A stretch of DNA of 28,572 nt from Oscillospiraceae bacterium (GCA_017398105.1 JAFQHF010000102.1:1-28572); one strand, 5' to 3'. Shown: positions 7,645-15,941, counted from the stretch's first letter. A program made the numbers and translations. The notes: a model not told the origin generated them from the sequence alone.

Positions 7645-7820
7645 TATTGTCTCCTTGCGAGGGTGTATTCGTCGCCCTGCCGGTAATAGGGGCAGTGCTG
7701 ACTGCGGGAGGTCATAATGCGGTAGACCTCATCCTCGTCCAGGTCCATCATGCAGTAATATTCCTCGTATTCCTCGTCATAATCATAATGCCAGCAGCTT
7801 TCACATTCTGTCGAAAACAT
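7644..7820 (-). CDS. 58-aa DUF6472-type four-cysteine protein
   Basis: A small gene read on the minus strand from ATG at 7820-7818 to TAA at 7646-7644. The ribosome binding site GGAGGG lies seven bases before the start. The product begins MFSTECESCWHYDYDEEYEE, is very acidic in the middle, has a DLDEDE segment, and ends with CPYYRQGDEYTLARRQ. Four cysteines (6, 9, 23, 43) in a CxxC...C...C arrangement suggest a small metal-binding fold. The pattern agrees with the DUF6472 family of Clostridia as I remember it. The stop codon overlaps the start of the metalloprotease lipoprotein by one base. Function is unknown. Confidence 0.9.
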   Translation of the reverse strand: MFSTECESCWHYDYDEEYEEYYCMMDLDEDEVYRIMTSRSQHCPYYRQGDEYTLARRQ

Positions 7821-7872
7821 GCGAATCCCTCCAGAAAATTTTGAAAATGAAAAAAAGAAGAGGTCAGCATCC

Positions 7873-7960
7873 CCGGCGTCCCGGCAAAACCATATTGCGG
7901 ATTCAAAACACAGGCCGAATCCGCAGACAGATGGTGAGCGGGGCGTCGGGGACGCCGCCC
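7873..7960. repeat. GC-rich spacer with inverted repeats between two minus-strand gene groups
   Basis: Two hairpins are visible: TGCGGATTC with GAATCCGCA (7896-7904 and 7917-7925, 9 bp, 12-base loop) and GGCGTC-GGG-GACGCC (7942-7956). A related string, CCGGCGTCCCGG, lies at 7874-7885. Neither hairpin has a strong T run. They may attenuate readthrough from the DUF1643 gene, or be copies of a dispersed intergenic repeat. I see no clear promoter here for the DUF6472 gene. Confidence 0.5.
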
Positions 7961-7977
7961 CCTACGACTTATGTATA

Positions 7978-8592
7978 TTACAGTTTGTCCAAGTAGGCTT
8001 TCACATCAAAGGGACGGATCATTTCATCCTTCCTCAGATACAGCGGATGATGGGGATGGCCCTTTTTGGTGATGGCGCCGGCGCAGTACCATTTGGCACC
8101 GAATTCTTCACCGGAGCGGAGCATATCCCGGACGCAGCCGGGAAGGTACTTCCGCTTCTCGATAACGGCACCCCAGGCAGCCCAGACGGAAGGGTTTTCC
8201 GAAATGGACAGCACATACCGGAAGGCTTCCAGGTTTTCCGCATGCAGGGCCTCGTTGCAGGTCTTTTCCATGTCGTCCGGAGAGGTGGCCCGCTGGGCGT
8301 AGACATTGAACATGATAAACGAATCAAAACCGTTGCCCAGGGCGATTCGCTCCACGGATTTCAGGGTGTTGTCCAAGGCATCGGGCTTGGCGGTGGATGG
8401 ATTGATGCCGATACAGATCAGAGGGTTTCTGCCCCGGGTGCCCAGAATGTAACGGTATTCTGAATAGAAATTGGGGGCATAGAGCCATTTTTCGATATCA
8501 TATTCCGCGGACGGAGTATTGGCGGATTCCAGAGCCTGCCGAAAGGTCAGAAGCTCCAGCTCCGAAGTGGCAACGCTGGGTACATGTGCCAT
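7978..8592 (-). CDS. DUF1643 family protein
   Basis: A 204-aa soluble protein of the DUF1643 family, whose biochemical role is not established. Conserved family blocks are visible: GINPSTA (62-68), LDNT (73-76) with the following VERIA, and FNVYAQRAT (95-103). These resemble the substrate-pocket organisation of uracil-DNA-glycosylase-like folds (GxNPS-type loop), which is only a comparison. The start codon directly abuts the stop of the preceding membrane-protein gene (TAA-ATG), and the GGAGG-type site lies inside that gene's end, so translation is coupled. It is the fourth gene of the run starting near 10.4 kb. Confidence 0.9.
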   Translation of the reverse strand: MAHVPSVATSELELLTFRQALESANTPSAEYDIEKWLYAPNFYSEYRYILGTRGRNPLICIGINPSTAKPDALDNTLKSVERIALGNGFDSFIMFNVYAQRATSPDDMEKTCNEALHAENLEAFRYVLSISENPSVWAAWGAVIEKRKYLPGCVRDMLRSGEEFGAKWYCAGAITKKGHPHHPLYLRKDEMIRPFDVKAYLDKL

Positions 8593-9171
8593 TTACACAT
8601 CCTCCACCGTGGGGAACCAGAGACTCTGGGAAGGATCATGGAAATCGCAGCTCTGGGGATCGCGGCCGGTCTGCAGGCACCAGGCGGCAAAGGCGGTATC
8701 CAGGAAGGGATACACACCGTCAAATGCAGACTGAACGCTGACTGCGCTGCCGTCAGCCATATGCAGCTCTACTACAATGTTTCCGCCCTGGATCAGGTAC
8801 AGCTTCTGTCCAATGATATCCTTATAATAATAGGTAAGCTCCTTTTTGCCGAAGCGGCACAGCAGGAAGCTTTCACCGTCATAGAAAATGCCGAAGCTTA
8901 AGTAATACACGGCAAGGCAAATGCCCATCAGCAGAACGAACACACCGCCCCAAATCAGGACAGGCCCATCGGTAATGCCGACACAGATGGCCATGATGCC
9001 AAGAACGGTAAGAACCACGCCAAAAACGCCGTAACGCTTATTGGCCCGGACTGCTCTTCCGCTGCGGTGCTGTGCCTTGCTGCGGAAAAGTTTGGTGAAG
9101 GTTTTATCAACCAGATAGCAGACACCGAAAATGGCGGCTGCGATCACAAGGATGGGGATGAATTGTGCCAT
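8593..9171 (-). CDS. Membrane protein with C-terminal soluble PH-like domain (hypothetical)
   Basis: A 192-aa protein. The N-terminal half has three hydrophobic segments (about residues 3-21, 48-66 and 71-92) with a basic loop between the first two (KLFRSKAQHRSGRAVRANKR). The C-terminal half, after YYLSFGIFYDGESFLLCRFG, is a strand-rich domain ending in an amphipathic helix (GVYPFLDTAFAAWC). That layout is similar to bacterial PH-like domains, which is an inference. No enzyme motif is present. The gene starts 15 bases after the formyltetrahydrofolate cyclo-ligase gene, with GGAGA upstream, and its stop abuts the DUF1643 start. Confidence 0.82.
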   Translation of the reverse strand: MAQFIPILVIAAAIFGVCYLVDKTFTKLFRSKAQHRSGRAVRANKRYGVFGVVLTVLGIMAICVGITDGPVLIWGGVFVLLMGICLAVYYLSFGIFYDGESFLLCRFGKKELTYYYKDIIGQKLYLIQGGNIVVELHMADGSAVSVQSAFDGVYPFLDTAFAAWCLQTGRDPQSCDFHDPSQSLWFPTVEDV

Positions 9172-9186
9172 AGAAACAGATCTCCT

Positions 9187-9720
9187 TTATGCCCACAGAA
9201 CGTAATCAACGGGAATGTCATGTGCCTCGGTTTCCAGACTGGGCAGCATCTGGAAGGCATAGCACAGGGCCAGTGTGGGATGATTGGGTTCAGCAGACAG
9301 AAATTTGTCATAGAATCCACCGCCGTAGCCAATGCGGTGCCCCCGGGAATCAAAGGCCAGGCCCGGCATCAGTACCAGAGCGGTTTCGTCATCGGCAACG
9401 GGCTCGTCGGCAACAGGCTCCGGGATTCCGGCATAGCCTTTTTCCACTTGGGTCAGGTCGTCCAGCCAGAGAAACTTCATTTCATCGCCGAATACCTTGG
9501 GAACAGCCACACGCTTGCCGTCCCGGATAGCCTGCTCCAGCATGGGGACTGTGCGGACCTCCTGATTGTAAGGCAGGTAGCCGTAGATGGATACCGCATT
9601 TTTATAGGCATCACTTTCCAGGAAAAGACGACCCAGCTGAGCGCTGCGGCGGTTGATTTCTTCTTCTGTCATGGCGCGCTTCTGCTCACGGATGGTGCGG
9701 CGCAGTTCTTTTTTATCCAT
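9187..9720 (-). CDS. fau: 5-formyltetrahydrofolate cyclo-ligase
   Basis: A 177-aa cytoplasmic enzyme that uses ATP to convert 5-formyl-THF to 5,10-methenyl-THF, returning a storage or inhibitory folate to the one-carbon pool. The signature LVLMPGLAFDSRGHRIGYGG (116-135, continuing GFYDKFL) is intact; it includes the ATP/phosphate loop. The N-terminal KKELRRTIREQKRAM is the usual basic start. A short internal doubling, EPVADEPVADD at 101-111, is a local oddity in a surface loop. Its ATG lies inside the end of the upstream HTH gene, an eight-base overlap, so the two are coupled. Length is normal for the family. Confidence 0.95.
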   Translation of the reverse strand: MDKKELRRTIREQKRAMTEEEINRRSAQLGRLFLESDAYKNAVSIYGYLPYNQEVRTVPMLEQAIRDGKRVAVPKVFGDEMKFLWLDDLTQVEKGYAGIPEPVADEPVADDETALVLMPGLAFDSRGHRIGYGGGFYDKFLSAEPNHPTLALCYAFQMLPSLETEAHDIPVDYVLWA

Positions 9721-10375
9721 GATCGGGTTCCTCCTTGTTTTTGGGTGTCCGGAACATCCGGAACCACAGAAAAATGGCGATCTGCCCGGGAATGCCCAGC
9801 AGGAAGATCTTCCAGAAATTGTATCCCCACACAGTGAGGATCACCATGTAAATGCTCAGAATGCTGCCCCAGACGATGATGGAAATCAGAGTTTTGTTCC
9901 ACCGGAAATCATGCCAGGCAGAGCGCAGGCTCAGCAGTACGATGGCGTTGGCGGGGATGGCGATGAAAAACAGCAGGCAGCTGTATTTTTCCAGAAAGTC
10001 AAAGGAGGACAGCAGCACAAATGCCAGCAGCGCCACGAACCAGACTAAGGTAGAGGAAAGCGCCTGGATCACGTTTTTGTTTGCCTTGCGCTTCAGGGCC
10101 TTTTCCGATACCTGAACCATGGCCTTTTCCAGCTTTCCCGGGTTTCCGGGCAGGGCATTGGGATCAGCCAGCAGATCATTGACCGTGATGCCGAACTGCC
10201 CGGCCAGGGCCATCAGAGTCAGCACATCCGGCACGGATTCCCCGCGCTCCCATTTGGAAACGGCTTTGTCGGAATAATTCAGTTTTTCCGCCAGTCCGGC
10301 CTGGGTCAGACCCTGCTGCTTGCGGTGGGCGGCGATATTTGCACCGATCTGTGATTTCAGCTTCTCGTCATCCAT
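9713..10375 (-). CDS. HTH (Xre/Cro) regulator with C-terminal membrane segments
   Basis: A 220-aa protein. Residues 8-68 are a helix-turn-helix of the Cro/C1 type (IAAHRKQQGLTQAGLAEKL, then SDKAVSKWERGESVPD). From about residue 103 there are four to five hydrophobic segments, so the DNA-binding domain is tethered to the membrane. The start at 10375 is set by GGAGGG five bases upstream and by the TTGCAA-TAAGAT promoter just behind it; the open frame runs further upstream but would cross that promoter. Membrane-tethered Xre proteins of this shape are common in Firmicutes; their signals are mostly unknown. It is first in the run with fau, the membrane protein and DUF1643, and may regulate that run. 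Confidence 0.92.
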   Translation of the reverse strand: MDDEKLKSQIGANIAAHRKQQGLTQAGLAEKLNYSDKAVSKWERGESVPDVLTLMALAGQFGITVNDLLADPNALPGNPGKLEKAMVQVSEKALKRKANKNVIQALSSTLVWFVALLAFVLLSSFDFLEKYSCLLFFIAIPANAIVLLSLRSAWHDFRWNKTLISIIVWGSILSIYMVILTVWGYNFWKIFLLGIPGQIAIFLWFRMFRTPKNKEEPDHG

Positions 10376-10403
10376 GGTTTCCCTCCAGCAGATAATTACC
10401 CTC

Positions 10404-10432
10404 ATCTTATCATAAAGAAGCGGATTTTGCAA
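10404..10432 (-). promoter_or_regulatory. Promoter of the HTH-fau-membrane protein-DUF1643 run
   Basis: On the minus strand TTGCAA (10432-10427) and TAAGAT (10409-10404) are separated by 17 bases, with a TG one base before the -10 box (TGATAAGAT). It lies about 30 bases before the start codon. Confidence 0.82.
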
Positions 10433-10540
10433 CCGAAAAACCATGGCCGGAAACCGGGAAAACCAGGGCGGAGGCATACCGGGTGTGCTGCTTTTTGACT
10501 TTTTATTTACATATTTCAGCGGAAGATTGCAAAAAAGCCT

Positions 10541-10569
10541 TTGACTATATGTGTGATAAATGATATAAT
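10541..10569 (+). promoter_or_regulatory. Promoter of the small lipoprotein-subtilase unit
   Basis: TTGACT (10541-10546) and a perfect TATAAT (10564-10569) are separated by 17 bases. It lies 47 bases before the lipoprotein start and diverges from the HTH promoter at 10404. Confidence 0.9.
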
Positions 10570-10616
10570 GATAATTAACAAAATATTTAAAATTGCTTCG
10601 AAAGGAGTGCGGCGGT

Positions 10617-10943
10617 ATGCGGTGGATGATCGTACTGGTGCTGATGGCTGCGCTGCTGTACGGCTGCGGAAAACCGGACGCAGTGATTACCGGAGAGGAG
10701 ACGGCACAGCCCCAGGGAATTCGGGATGACAATACCATATCTGCGGAAGAACCCCTGGCAGCCACTGTGGAAAGCCGGGAGGAAGCGGAAGAGCTGGCTC
10801 GGCTGTACGGAATCACCCTGGTGGACTACAGCTACGGCGTGGCGACCTTTGATACCCGGGAAGATCCGCAGGCGGTCATTGCCCGGGGCCGGGAACAAGG
10901 TTGGCCGGAGCTTTCGCTGAACGGGAATATAAAGGCGTATTAA
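10617..10943 (+). CDS. Small lipoprotein resembling a free-standing subtilase propeptide
   Basis: A 108-aa exported lipoprotein with signal segment MIVLVLMAAL and lipobox LYGC (Cys17). The start at 10617 is chosen because AAAGGAG lies 10 bases upstream; an in-frame ATG eight codons earlier has no such site. Residues about 53-108 form a small alpha/beta unit (REEAEELARLYGITLVDYSY, then GVATFDTREDPQAVIARG) that lines up with residues about 160-218 of the subtilase encoded next, sharing ARLYG/AQAYG and YSYGVA/CEYGVA in the same spacing. In the subtilase this is the propeptide, an I9-like inhibitor and chaperone domain. I infer a membrane-anchored inhibitor or folding helper for the downstream protease. 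The gene lies 42 bases before the subtilase under one promoter. Confidence 0.85.
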   Translation: MRWMIVLVLMAALLYGCGKPDAVITGEETAQPQGIRDDNTISAEEPLAATVESREEAEELARLYGITLVDYSYGVATFDTREDPQAVIARGREQGWPELSLNGNIKAY

Positions 10944-10985
10944 TGCTTTTGTAGATACTATTATTATGATTGGGAGTGGAGTAAC

Positions 10986-13900
10986 GTGAAACGATCTGTG
11001 TGGGTAAGAATGCTTTCCATGCTGCTGGCGTTTTCTCTGGTGCTGTCCATTGCGCCCTTCGGCTATGCATCCGGACTGGATGAGCTGATGATCGTGGAGG
11101 AGCTGCCCGTGGAAGAACAGACGCAGGAGCAGCCTGCGGATGCAACGATTACCGTGGAGGAAACCGAAGCAGCTGCAGAAGAAACGGAAGCAGTGGTTCC
11201 GGAAACGGTTCCTGCTGCGACAGAGCCTGCAGAGGAAGTGACAGAGGCCACTGCGCCTGAGCAGACAGAAGCAGAAGAAACCCAGCCTGAGGAGACGGAA
11301 GCAGAAGAAACAGAACCTGAGGAAACAGAGCCAGAGCAGTTGGAAGATATTGTTCTGACTGAGGCTCAGCTGGAAGAAAAGCGGGCTCTCAGCGGTGAGG
11401 CGGAAGCACTGGCTGCGCTGATCCCCGGAGAAGACTATGTGGCGGATGAAGTGATCTTCATGGCGGAAGATGCTGCATATGCCCGGACTGTGGCGCAGGC
11501 CTATGGCGGCAACCTGAAAAGCTGCGAATATGGCGTAGCAGTGATCGCGCTGCAGGGTATGACCGTGGCAGAGGCTATGGTCATGGCTGCCGACCTGACC
11601 AACAATCTGCCTGCGGTGTATCCCAACTATATTACGCAGGTGGAGCCTGTTGATTCCGGTACGGTAAGAGCATCGGCCTATGTACCCAGAGCACTGGAAT
11701 GGGAGGACTGGGTCAGAGGACTGATGGACAACCCTGACCCGTTCCTGCGGGACCCTGCCAGCTCCCAATTCCAGTGGATGCATGATATGGTGAATACCTA
11801 TCAGGCCTGGGGTGTAACCACCGGCAGATCTGCGGTCAAGGTCGCGGTCGTGGACTCCGGTGTGCAGGCGAATCATCCGGATCTGAACGGAAAGGTGACG
11901 TCCTATGACATTGGTCTGGGTACCAGCGATGCCTATGGCCATGGAACCCACGTTGCCGGTATCATTGCCGCGTCCATGGACAATGGTATTGGCGGCGCCG
12001 GTATTGCCCCCGGTGTCAGTATTATGAACATCCGTGTTCTGAACGCTCAGGGCTCCGGTACCAATGCGAACATTGCAAGAGGTATCCGTGCGGCTGCAGA
12101 CAACGGAGCATGGATCATCAATCTTAGCCTGGGCGGTCCGCGCTACAATTCCGTTGAGGAGCAGGCTGTTGCCTACGCCGTCAGCAAAGGTGTTACGGTT
12201 GTGACTGCGATGGGCAACAACGGCAGTAATACGATCCATTATCCTGCATCGTATAACTTCAACGGTGTGGTCTCCGTTGTTGCGGTGGATAAAGCTGCCA
12301 GCCGTGCCTGGTTCTCCAACTATGGCAAGTGGGCAGATGTGGCAGCGCCCGGCGAGTCGATTCTGTCCTGTGTGCCCGGCAGCGGCTACGATTGGTATAG
12401 CGGTACCTCCATGGCGGCGCCTGTTGTATCCGGTGTGGCTGCCCTGTACATGAGTGCGTACGGCAAGGTGTCTCCTGCGGAGATGGAGCAGTTGCTGCGC
12501 AAAAATACCTTCAAGGGCAATACCAATGATCTGGGTACAGGCATTGTGGATGCAGCCAAGCTCTTCGGTGCAAAGAAGCTGGATCTTGCCTATCAGATCA
12601 CGGATGAATACGGAAACGTCCTCTATCTGAACAATTACAAGAACGCCAAGATCCCCTGCGAGAGCAAGCTGGCATTCGGCTTCCTCCACGATTGGTATGA
12701 CTGGTCCAGCGAGATTCTGTATACGCTGGACGGCAAGAACCCCACTGTCAAGGACGGACAGGTGGTGAACGGCCAGTTCTATGACTGGGAAACCGGCATT
12801 GATCTGTCTCCCTACTCCGGTAAGAGTGTGACCGTCAAGGCGTCCTACATCAGCGGTATGGGCATTGTCAGCAAGCCCCTCAGCCTGAAGATCAATGTGG
12901 CGGCAAGCCAGAAGGTTTCTTCTGTTACCATCGACGGCCCCGATACCCTGGTGGCCGGCAAGAAGGGAACCTATACCGCAGCTGTCCTGCCGGCAAAGGC
13001 AGAACAGGGCGTGAACTGGTACATCTACAGCAGAACCGGACAGAATAAGGCCAGCATCAATGCCAAGGGCGTGCTGACCACGGAGGCCAATTCCTCCGGC
13101 CGCATTACCATCCGGGCCATCTCCAAGGCAGACCCCAGCAAGTACCGGGATTTCACCGTGAATGTCCAGACCTATAATCCTGTGAAGACCATTACGCTTA
13201 ACTATGACAAATACACGTTGAATGTGGGTCAGCAGTTTACTCTGGGTGTTCAGGCCATGGTGGATACCACCAATATGATCATTCCCAGTGACCGTTTTGA
13301 CGTGGAATGGTCCACCAGCAGTGCAAAGATCGCCACTGTGGATGCCAAGACCGGCCGGGTTACCGCAATCGGCAAGGGCACCGCAACCATTACCTGCAAG
13401 GCCCTGGACGGCAGCGGCAAGACTGCCAAGTGTAAGGTGACGGTAAATGTGCCTGTAGAGGACATCGTCATCACCGGCCAGTACATTGTGGAACCCGGAA
13501 AGTCCGTGAACTATAAGGCCACTGTCTATCCCACCACCGCAAACAACAAGAAGGTCACCTGGCTGCTCCATGATGCGCCCTACGGTGTGACCATTTCCAC
13601 CAGCGGCATGGTGAAGGTGCCCCAAACGGCAAGAACCGGTGTGGAATTTACCGTTCTGGCCCTGGCACAGGACGGCAGCGGCGTAGTTGGCTCCATGGAA
13701 TGCCGCATCGAGAATAAGTGCAAGAGCTTCAGCATGAGCTATGCCGGCAGCACGGGACGCAGCCGGGCCAAGATCAACAATAAGGGTGAGGTAACCGCGC
13801 TGACTCTGTTCTCTACCCAGCGTACCAACGGCCTCTATGCGGATAACGGAATTACAACAGATATCAGCGCGCCTCTGGACCTGAACTTCTCCGGCACTAA

Positions 13901-14795
13901 TTATACGGTCTATCAGTTCAGCAGCAGCAACCCGGCGGTTGCAGATGTTTACGTGGACACCAAGACCAATCTGCCCGTGGTGGTTGGCATGAGCAAGGGT
14001 ACCGCTAAGATCACCTTCTCCACAACCGACGGTTCCAACAAGAAGGCTGTGGTCACAGTCAATGTGATCAACCCTGTATCCACCATGAGCCTTCAGACCA
14101 ATGCAAACCGGATCAACTATTCTTCTTCCGGGCGGGACGGTATCCCCATCATTGCTTTTGGCAAGAGTGCAAATCACAAGGTGGTATTTGCGGACACCTA
14201 TGGTGTTCCCGGCAACCAGAAGGTGACCTGGGACTTTACCGTGAAGGAATACAGCTGGAATACCGGCAGATATGTGCAGGACTGGACAGCCTATGTTAAG
14301 AGCAGCAAACTGGTTACTATCAGTAATTCCGGCTCCTTGTCTGTAAAGGCCAACATGAGAAACTTCTGGCTGGGTCTTGATGGTGAGCTGCGCATTGCGG
14401 TAACGGCAACGGCCCAGGACGGTACCGGTCAGACGGCGACTGTGGAATACTATACCGTTCCCGCAGCAACCCAGCTGAAGATCGATAAGAATCTGGGCCT
14501 TGTCTGCGTGGATGCAGCTAACGATCTGTATGTGCTGGAGTTCTACTGTGATCAGTGGGGCCGTTATGCAGACTTTGAAACCTGTGCCTTTACGGCTACC
14601 AGCAGCAATCCCAATCTGATCGGTGTGGATTGCATTGAGCCTTTGTATGATACAGATGGAGATCCCATTCCCAACTGGTATGCCTGCTATGTTATTCTCA
14701 GCAAGGACGGCACCAGCGGCAACGCTAAGATCACCATTAAATCTGCGGACGGTGCGAAATCCGACTCCTACAGCATTACCGTCAGAAAGAGATAA
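10986..14795 (+). CDS. Secreted subtilisin-like serine protease (S8) with multiple Ig-like domains
   Basis: A 1269-aa exported protease. Order: Sec signal peptide (1-28, ending GYASG), a Thr/Glu/Pro-rich spacer with ETE and EEP repeats (about 38-120), a propeptide-like domain (about 148-222), then the S8 catalytic domain (about 265-528). Catalytic residues are Asp290 (VAVVDSGV), His322 (YGHGTHVAGI), oxyanion Asn411 (MGNNG) and Ser475 (SGTSMAAP). Residues about 560-636 resemble a CHB_HEX-type domain (ILYTLDGKNPT). Next come Ig-like BIG2-type repeats at about 643-726, 732-821 and 823-908, then more diverged ones to the end. No LPXTG, SLH or C-terminal membrane anchor is seen, so attachment is unknown. 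The start is GTG at 10986 behind GGAGTGGAG. It is probably co-transcribed with the small propeptide-like lipoprotein. Confidence 0.95.
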   Translation: MKRSVWVRMLSMLLAFSLVLSIAPFGYASGLDELMIVEELPVEEQTQEQPADATITVEETEAAAEETEAVVPETVPAATEPAEEVTEATAPEQTEAEETQPEETEAEETEPEETEPEQLEDIVLTEAQLEEKRALSGEAEALAALIPGEDYVADEVIFMAEDAAYARTVAQAYGGNLKSCEYGVAVIALQGMTVAEAMVMAADLTNNLPAVYPNYITQVEPVDSGTVRASAYVPRALEWEDWVRGLMDNPDPFLRDPASSQFQWMHDMVNTYQAWGVTTGRSAVKVAVVDSGVQANHPDLNGKVTSYDIGLGTSDAYGHGTHVAGIIAASMDNGIGGAGIAPGVSIMNIRVLNAQGSGTNANIARGIRAAADNGAWIINLSLGGPRYNSVEEQAVAYAVSKGVTVVTAMGNNGSNTIHYPASYNFNGVVSVVAVDKAASRAWFSNYGKWADVAAPGESILSCVPGSGYDWYSGTSMAAPVVSGVAALYMSAYGKVSPAEMEQLLRKNTFKGNTNDLGTGIVDAAKLFGAKKLDLAYQITDEYGNVLYLNNYKNAKIPCESKLAFGFLHDWYDWSSEILYTLDGKNPTVKDGQVVNGQFYDWETGIDLSPYSGKSVTVKASYISGMGIVSKPLSLKINVAASQKVSSVTIDGPDTLVAGKKGTYTAAVLPAKAEQGVNWYIYSRTGQNKASINAKGVLTTEANSSGRITIRAISKADPSKYRDFTVNVQTYNPVKTITLNYDKYTLNVGQQFTLGVQAMVDTTNMIIPSDRFDVEWSTSSAKIATVDAKTGRVTAIGKGTATITCKALDGSGKTAKCKVTVNVPVEDIVITGQYIVEPGKSVNYKATVYPTTANNKKVTWLLHDAPYGVTISTSGMVKVPQTARTGVEFTVLALAQDGSGVVGSMECRIENKCKSFSMSYAGSTGRSRAKINNKGEVTALTLFSTQRTNGLYADNGITTDISAPLDLNFSGTNYTVYQFSSSNPAVADVYVDTKTNLPVVVGMSKGTAKITFSTTDGSNKKAVVTVNVINPVSTMSLQTNANRINYSSSGRDGIPIIAFGKSANHKVVFADTYGVPGNQKVTWDFTVKEYSWNTGRYVQDWTAYVKSSKLVTISNSGSLSVKANMRNFWLGLDGELRIAVTATAQDGTGQTATVEYYTVPAATQLKIDKNLGLVCVDAANDLYVLEFYCDQWGRYADFETCAFTATSSNPNLIGVDCIEPLYDTDGDPIPNWYACYVILSKDGTSGNAKITIKSADGAKSDSYSITVRKR

Positions 14796-14829
14796 TCTAT
14801 CTGTTTCCAGACAAAATGGCATAATATAA

Positions 14830-14855
14830 GAAGCGCCTGCATCTGCAGGCGCTTC
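14830..14855. terminator. Bidirectional terminator between subtilase and SGNH genes
   Basis: GAAGCGCCTGC and GCAGGCGCTTC form an 11-bp stem with a four-base loop, between convergent genes. On the plus strand it is followed by GTTCCGTTTT; on the minus strand by TTATATTATG. Confidence 0.8.
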
Positions 14856-14870
14856 GTTCCGTTTTGGGGA

Positions 14871-15929
14871 TCATTCGGCAAAAATGGCATCGTAGTCATA
14901 GGAGGTGTAAAACACCTGAACCTCCTGCCAGTGCTGTTCGTAGTTTTCCTTGGTCAGCTGATATTCTCCTGCGTGCATCCGCTGCAGCAGCAGGGAATTG
15001 ACCGCATCGGAGTGGTGCACGGTATCCCGGTAGTTATCCAGGTCAGTGATGGTTTCGTAATCCGTGTAGAAGGAAAACAGATGGATGTTCGGCTCTTCCA
15101 GAAGGATCTGGCTGGTCAGACGGAACGAACCGATGGTTTGCTCCAGGGTGCCTGTGCGCAGATGGCTGTCCCAGTTGAGGATGCTGTAGGGCGGGAAATA
15201 ATAATAGAATTGGATATCCGGATTCTCCCGGGCTGCTTTGACGGCGGTATTTGCCAGGTTGGTTCTGAGGCTTTCTTCATTCCACTGGGAGAAGGGGGTG
15301 ATTTCGTTTACAGGTTCCGGCCGCTGATAGTGATTCAGTACAGCTTCCTTGCTGTAAGGGTAGACCCAGCTGCTGTAACTGTCAAAGCTGGTGGTCTGTT
15401 TCCCTTTTGCGGTATATTCCAGAACACCCAACGCATCACTGCAGAGTGCATCCTTATTCAAAAGGTACTCCACATCGTTGAAAGGGTTGTCGTCATACAG
15501 ATAGGTGGGATAGCCTCCGTCGGCCAGGATCATATTCTTACCGGACAGCAGGAACCACTCATCCAGGCAGAACAGCACGGTTTTCAGCTCCGCATTGCAG
15601 CGGATGGCCTGCTCCAGATTCTGAAACAACTCACCGAAGCTGCCCCCGGAAAAGGGAACCTTCACGGAGGTTACGCCAAAGAGGGCATCGAATTCGGATG
15701 ATTTGAAGTTTTCCGTCATGGAGGTGCCGGTGATCAGGGCATCGTATTCAAAATGCCGGACGATACCGTCGTTCTGATAACGCTGATTGTTGATGGGGTA
15801 TTCCAAGTTGTCCAGGGGCTTGTGAAAATGAAAGTAAGGATCGATATACACGGTGACACCGGCAGCGGTGAGCAGCAGTACCAGGGTCAGCAGAAGGCAA
15901 AGGATGCTCCATAATTTGTTTTTGTTCAT
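14871..15929 (-). CDS. SGNH/DHHW-type protein, probable O-acetylation partner of the MBOAT protein
   Basis: A 352-aa protein with one N-terminal membrane anchor (about residues 7-27) and an extracytoplasmic domain. The SGNH catalytic pattern is visible: nucleophile Ser70 in LITGTSMTENF, and Asp302/His305 in RDTVHH near the C-terminus. Such AlgX/AlgJ- or DltD-like proteins act with an MBOAT acyltransferase to put acetyl groups on surface polysaccharide or other envelope polymers. The gene follows the MBOAT gene by 12 bases, its GAGGAGG site overlapping the MBOAT stop, so they form one unit. The acceptor polymer cannot be told from the sequence. It ends at a bidirectional terminator shared with the subtilase gene. 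Confidence 0.88.
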   Translation of the reverse strand: MNKNKLWSILCLLLTLVLLLTAAGVTVYIDPYFHFHKPLDNLEYPINNQRYQNDGIVRHFEYDALITGTSMTENFKSSEFDALFGVTSVKVPFSGGSFGELFQNLEQAIRCNAELKTVLFCLDEWFLLSGKNMILADGGYPTYLYDDNPFNDVEYLLNKDALCSDALGVLEYTAKGKQTTSFDSYSSWVYPYSKEAVLNHYQRPEPVNEITPFSQWNEESLRTNLANTAVKAARENPDIQFYYYFPPYSILNWDSHLRTGTLEQTIGSFRLTSQILLEEPNIHLFSFYTDYETITDLDNYRDTVHHSDAVNSLLLQRMHAGEYQLTKENYEQHWQEVQVFYTSYDYDAIFAE

Positions 15930-15941
15930 CTGCGAGCCTCC

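Noticed and set aside
10376..10816. N-terminal extension of the HTH regulator frame
   Set aside because: It would run across the promoter at 10404-10432 and into the divergent lipoprotein gene; the start at 10375 has GGAGGG.
10587..14822. 1411-codon open frame opposite the subtilase gene
   Set aside because: Same codon-bias effect; the sense strand has a full catalytic triad, signal peptide, promoter and ribosome site.
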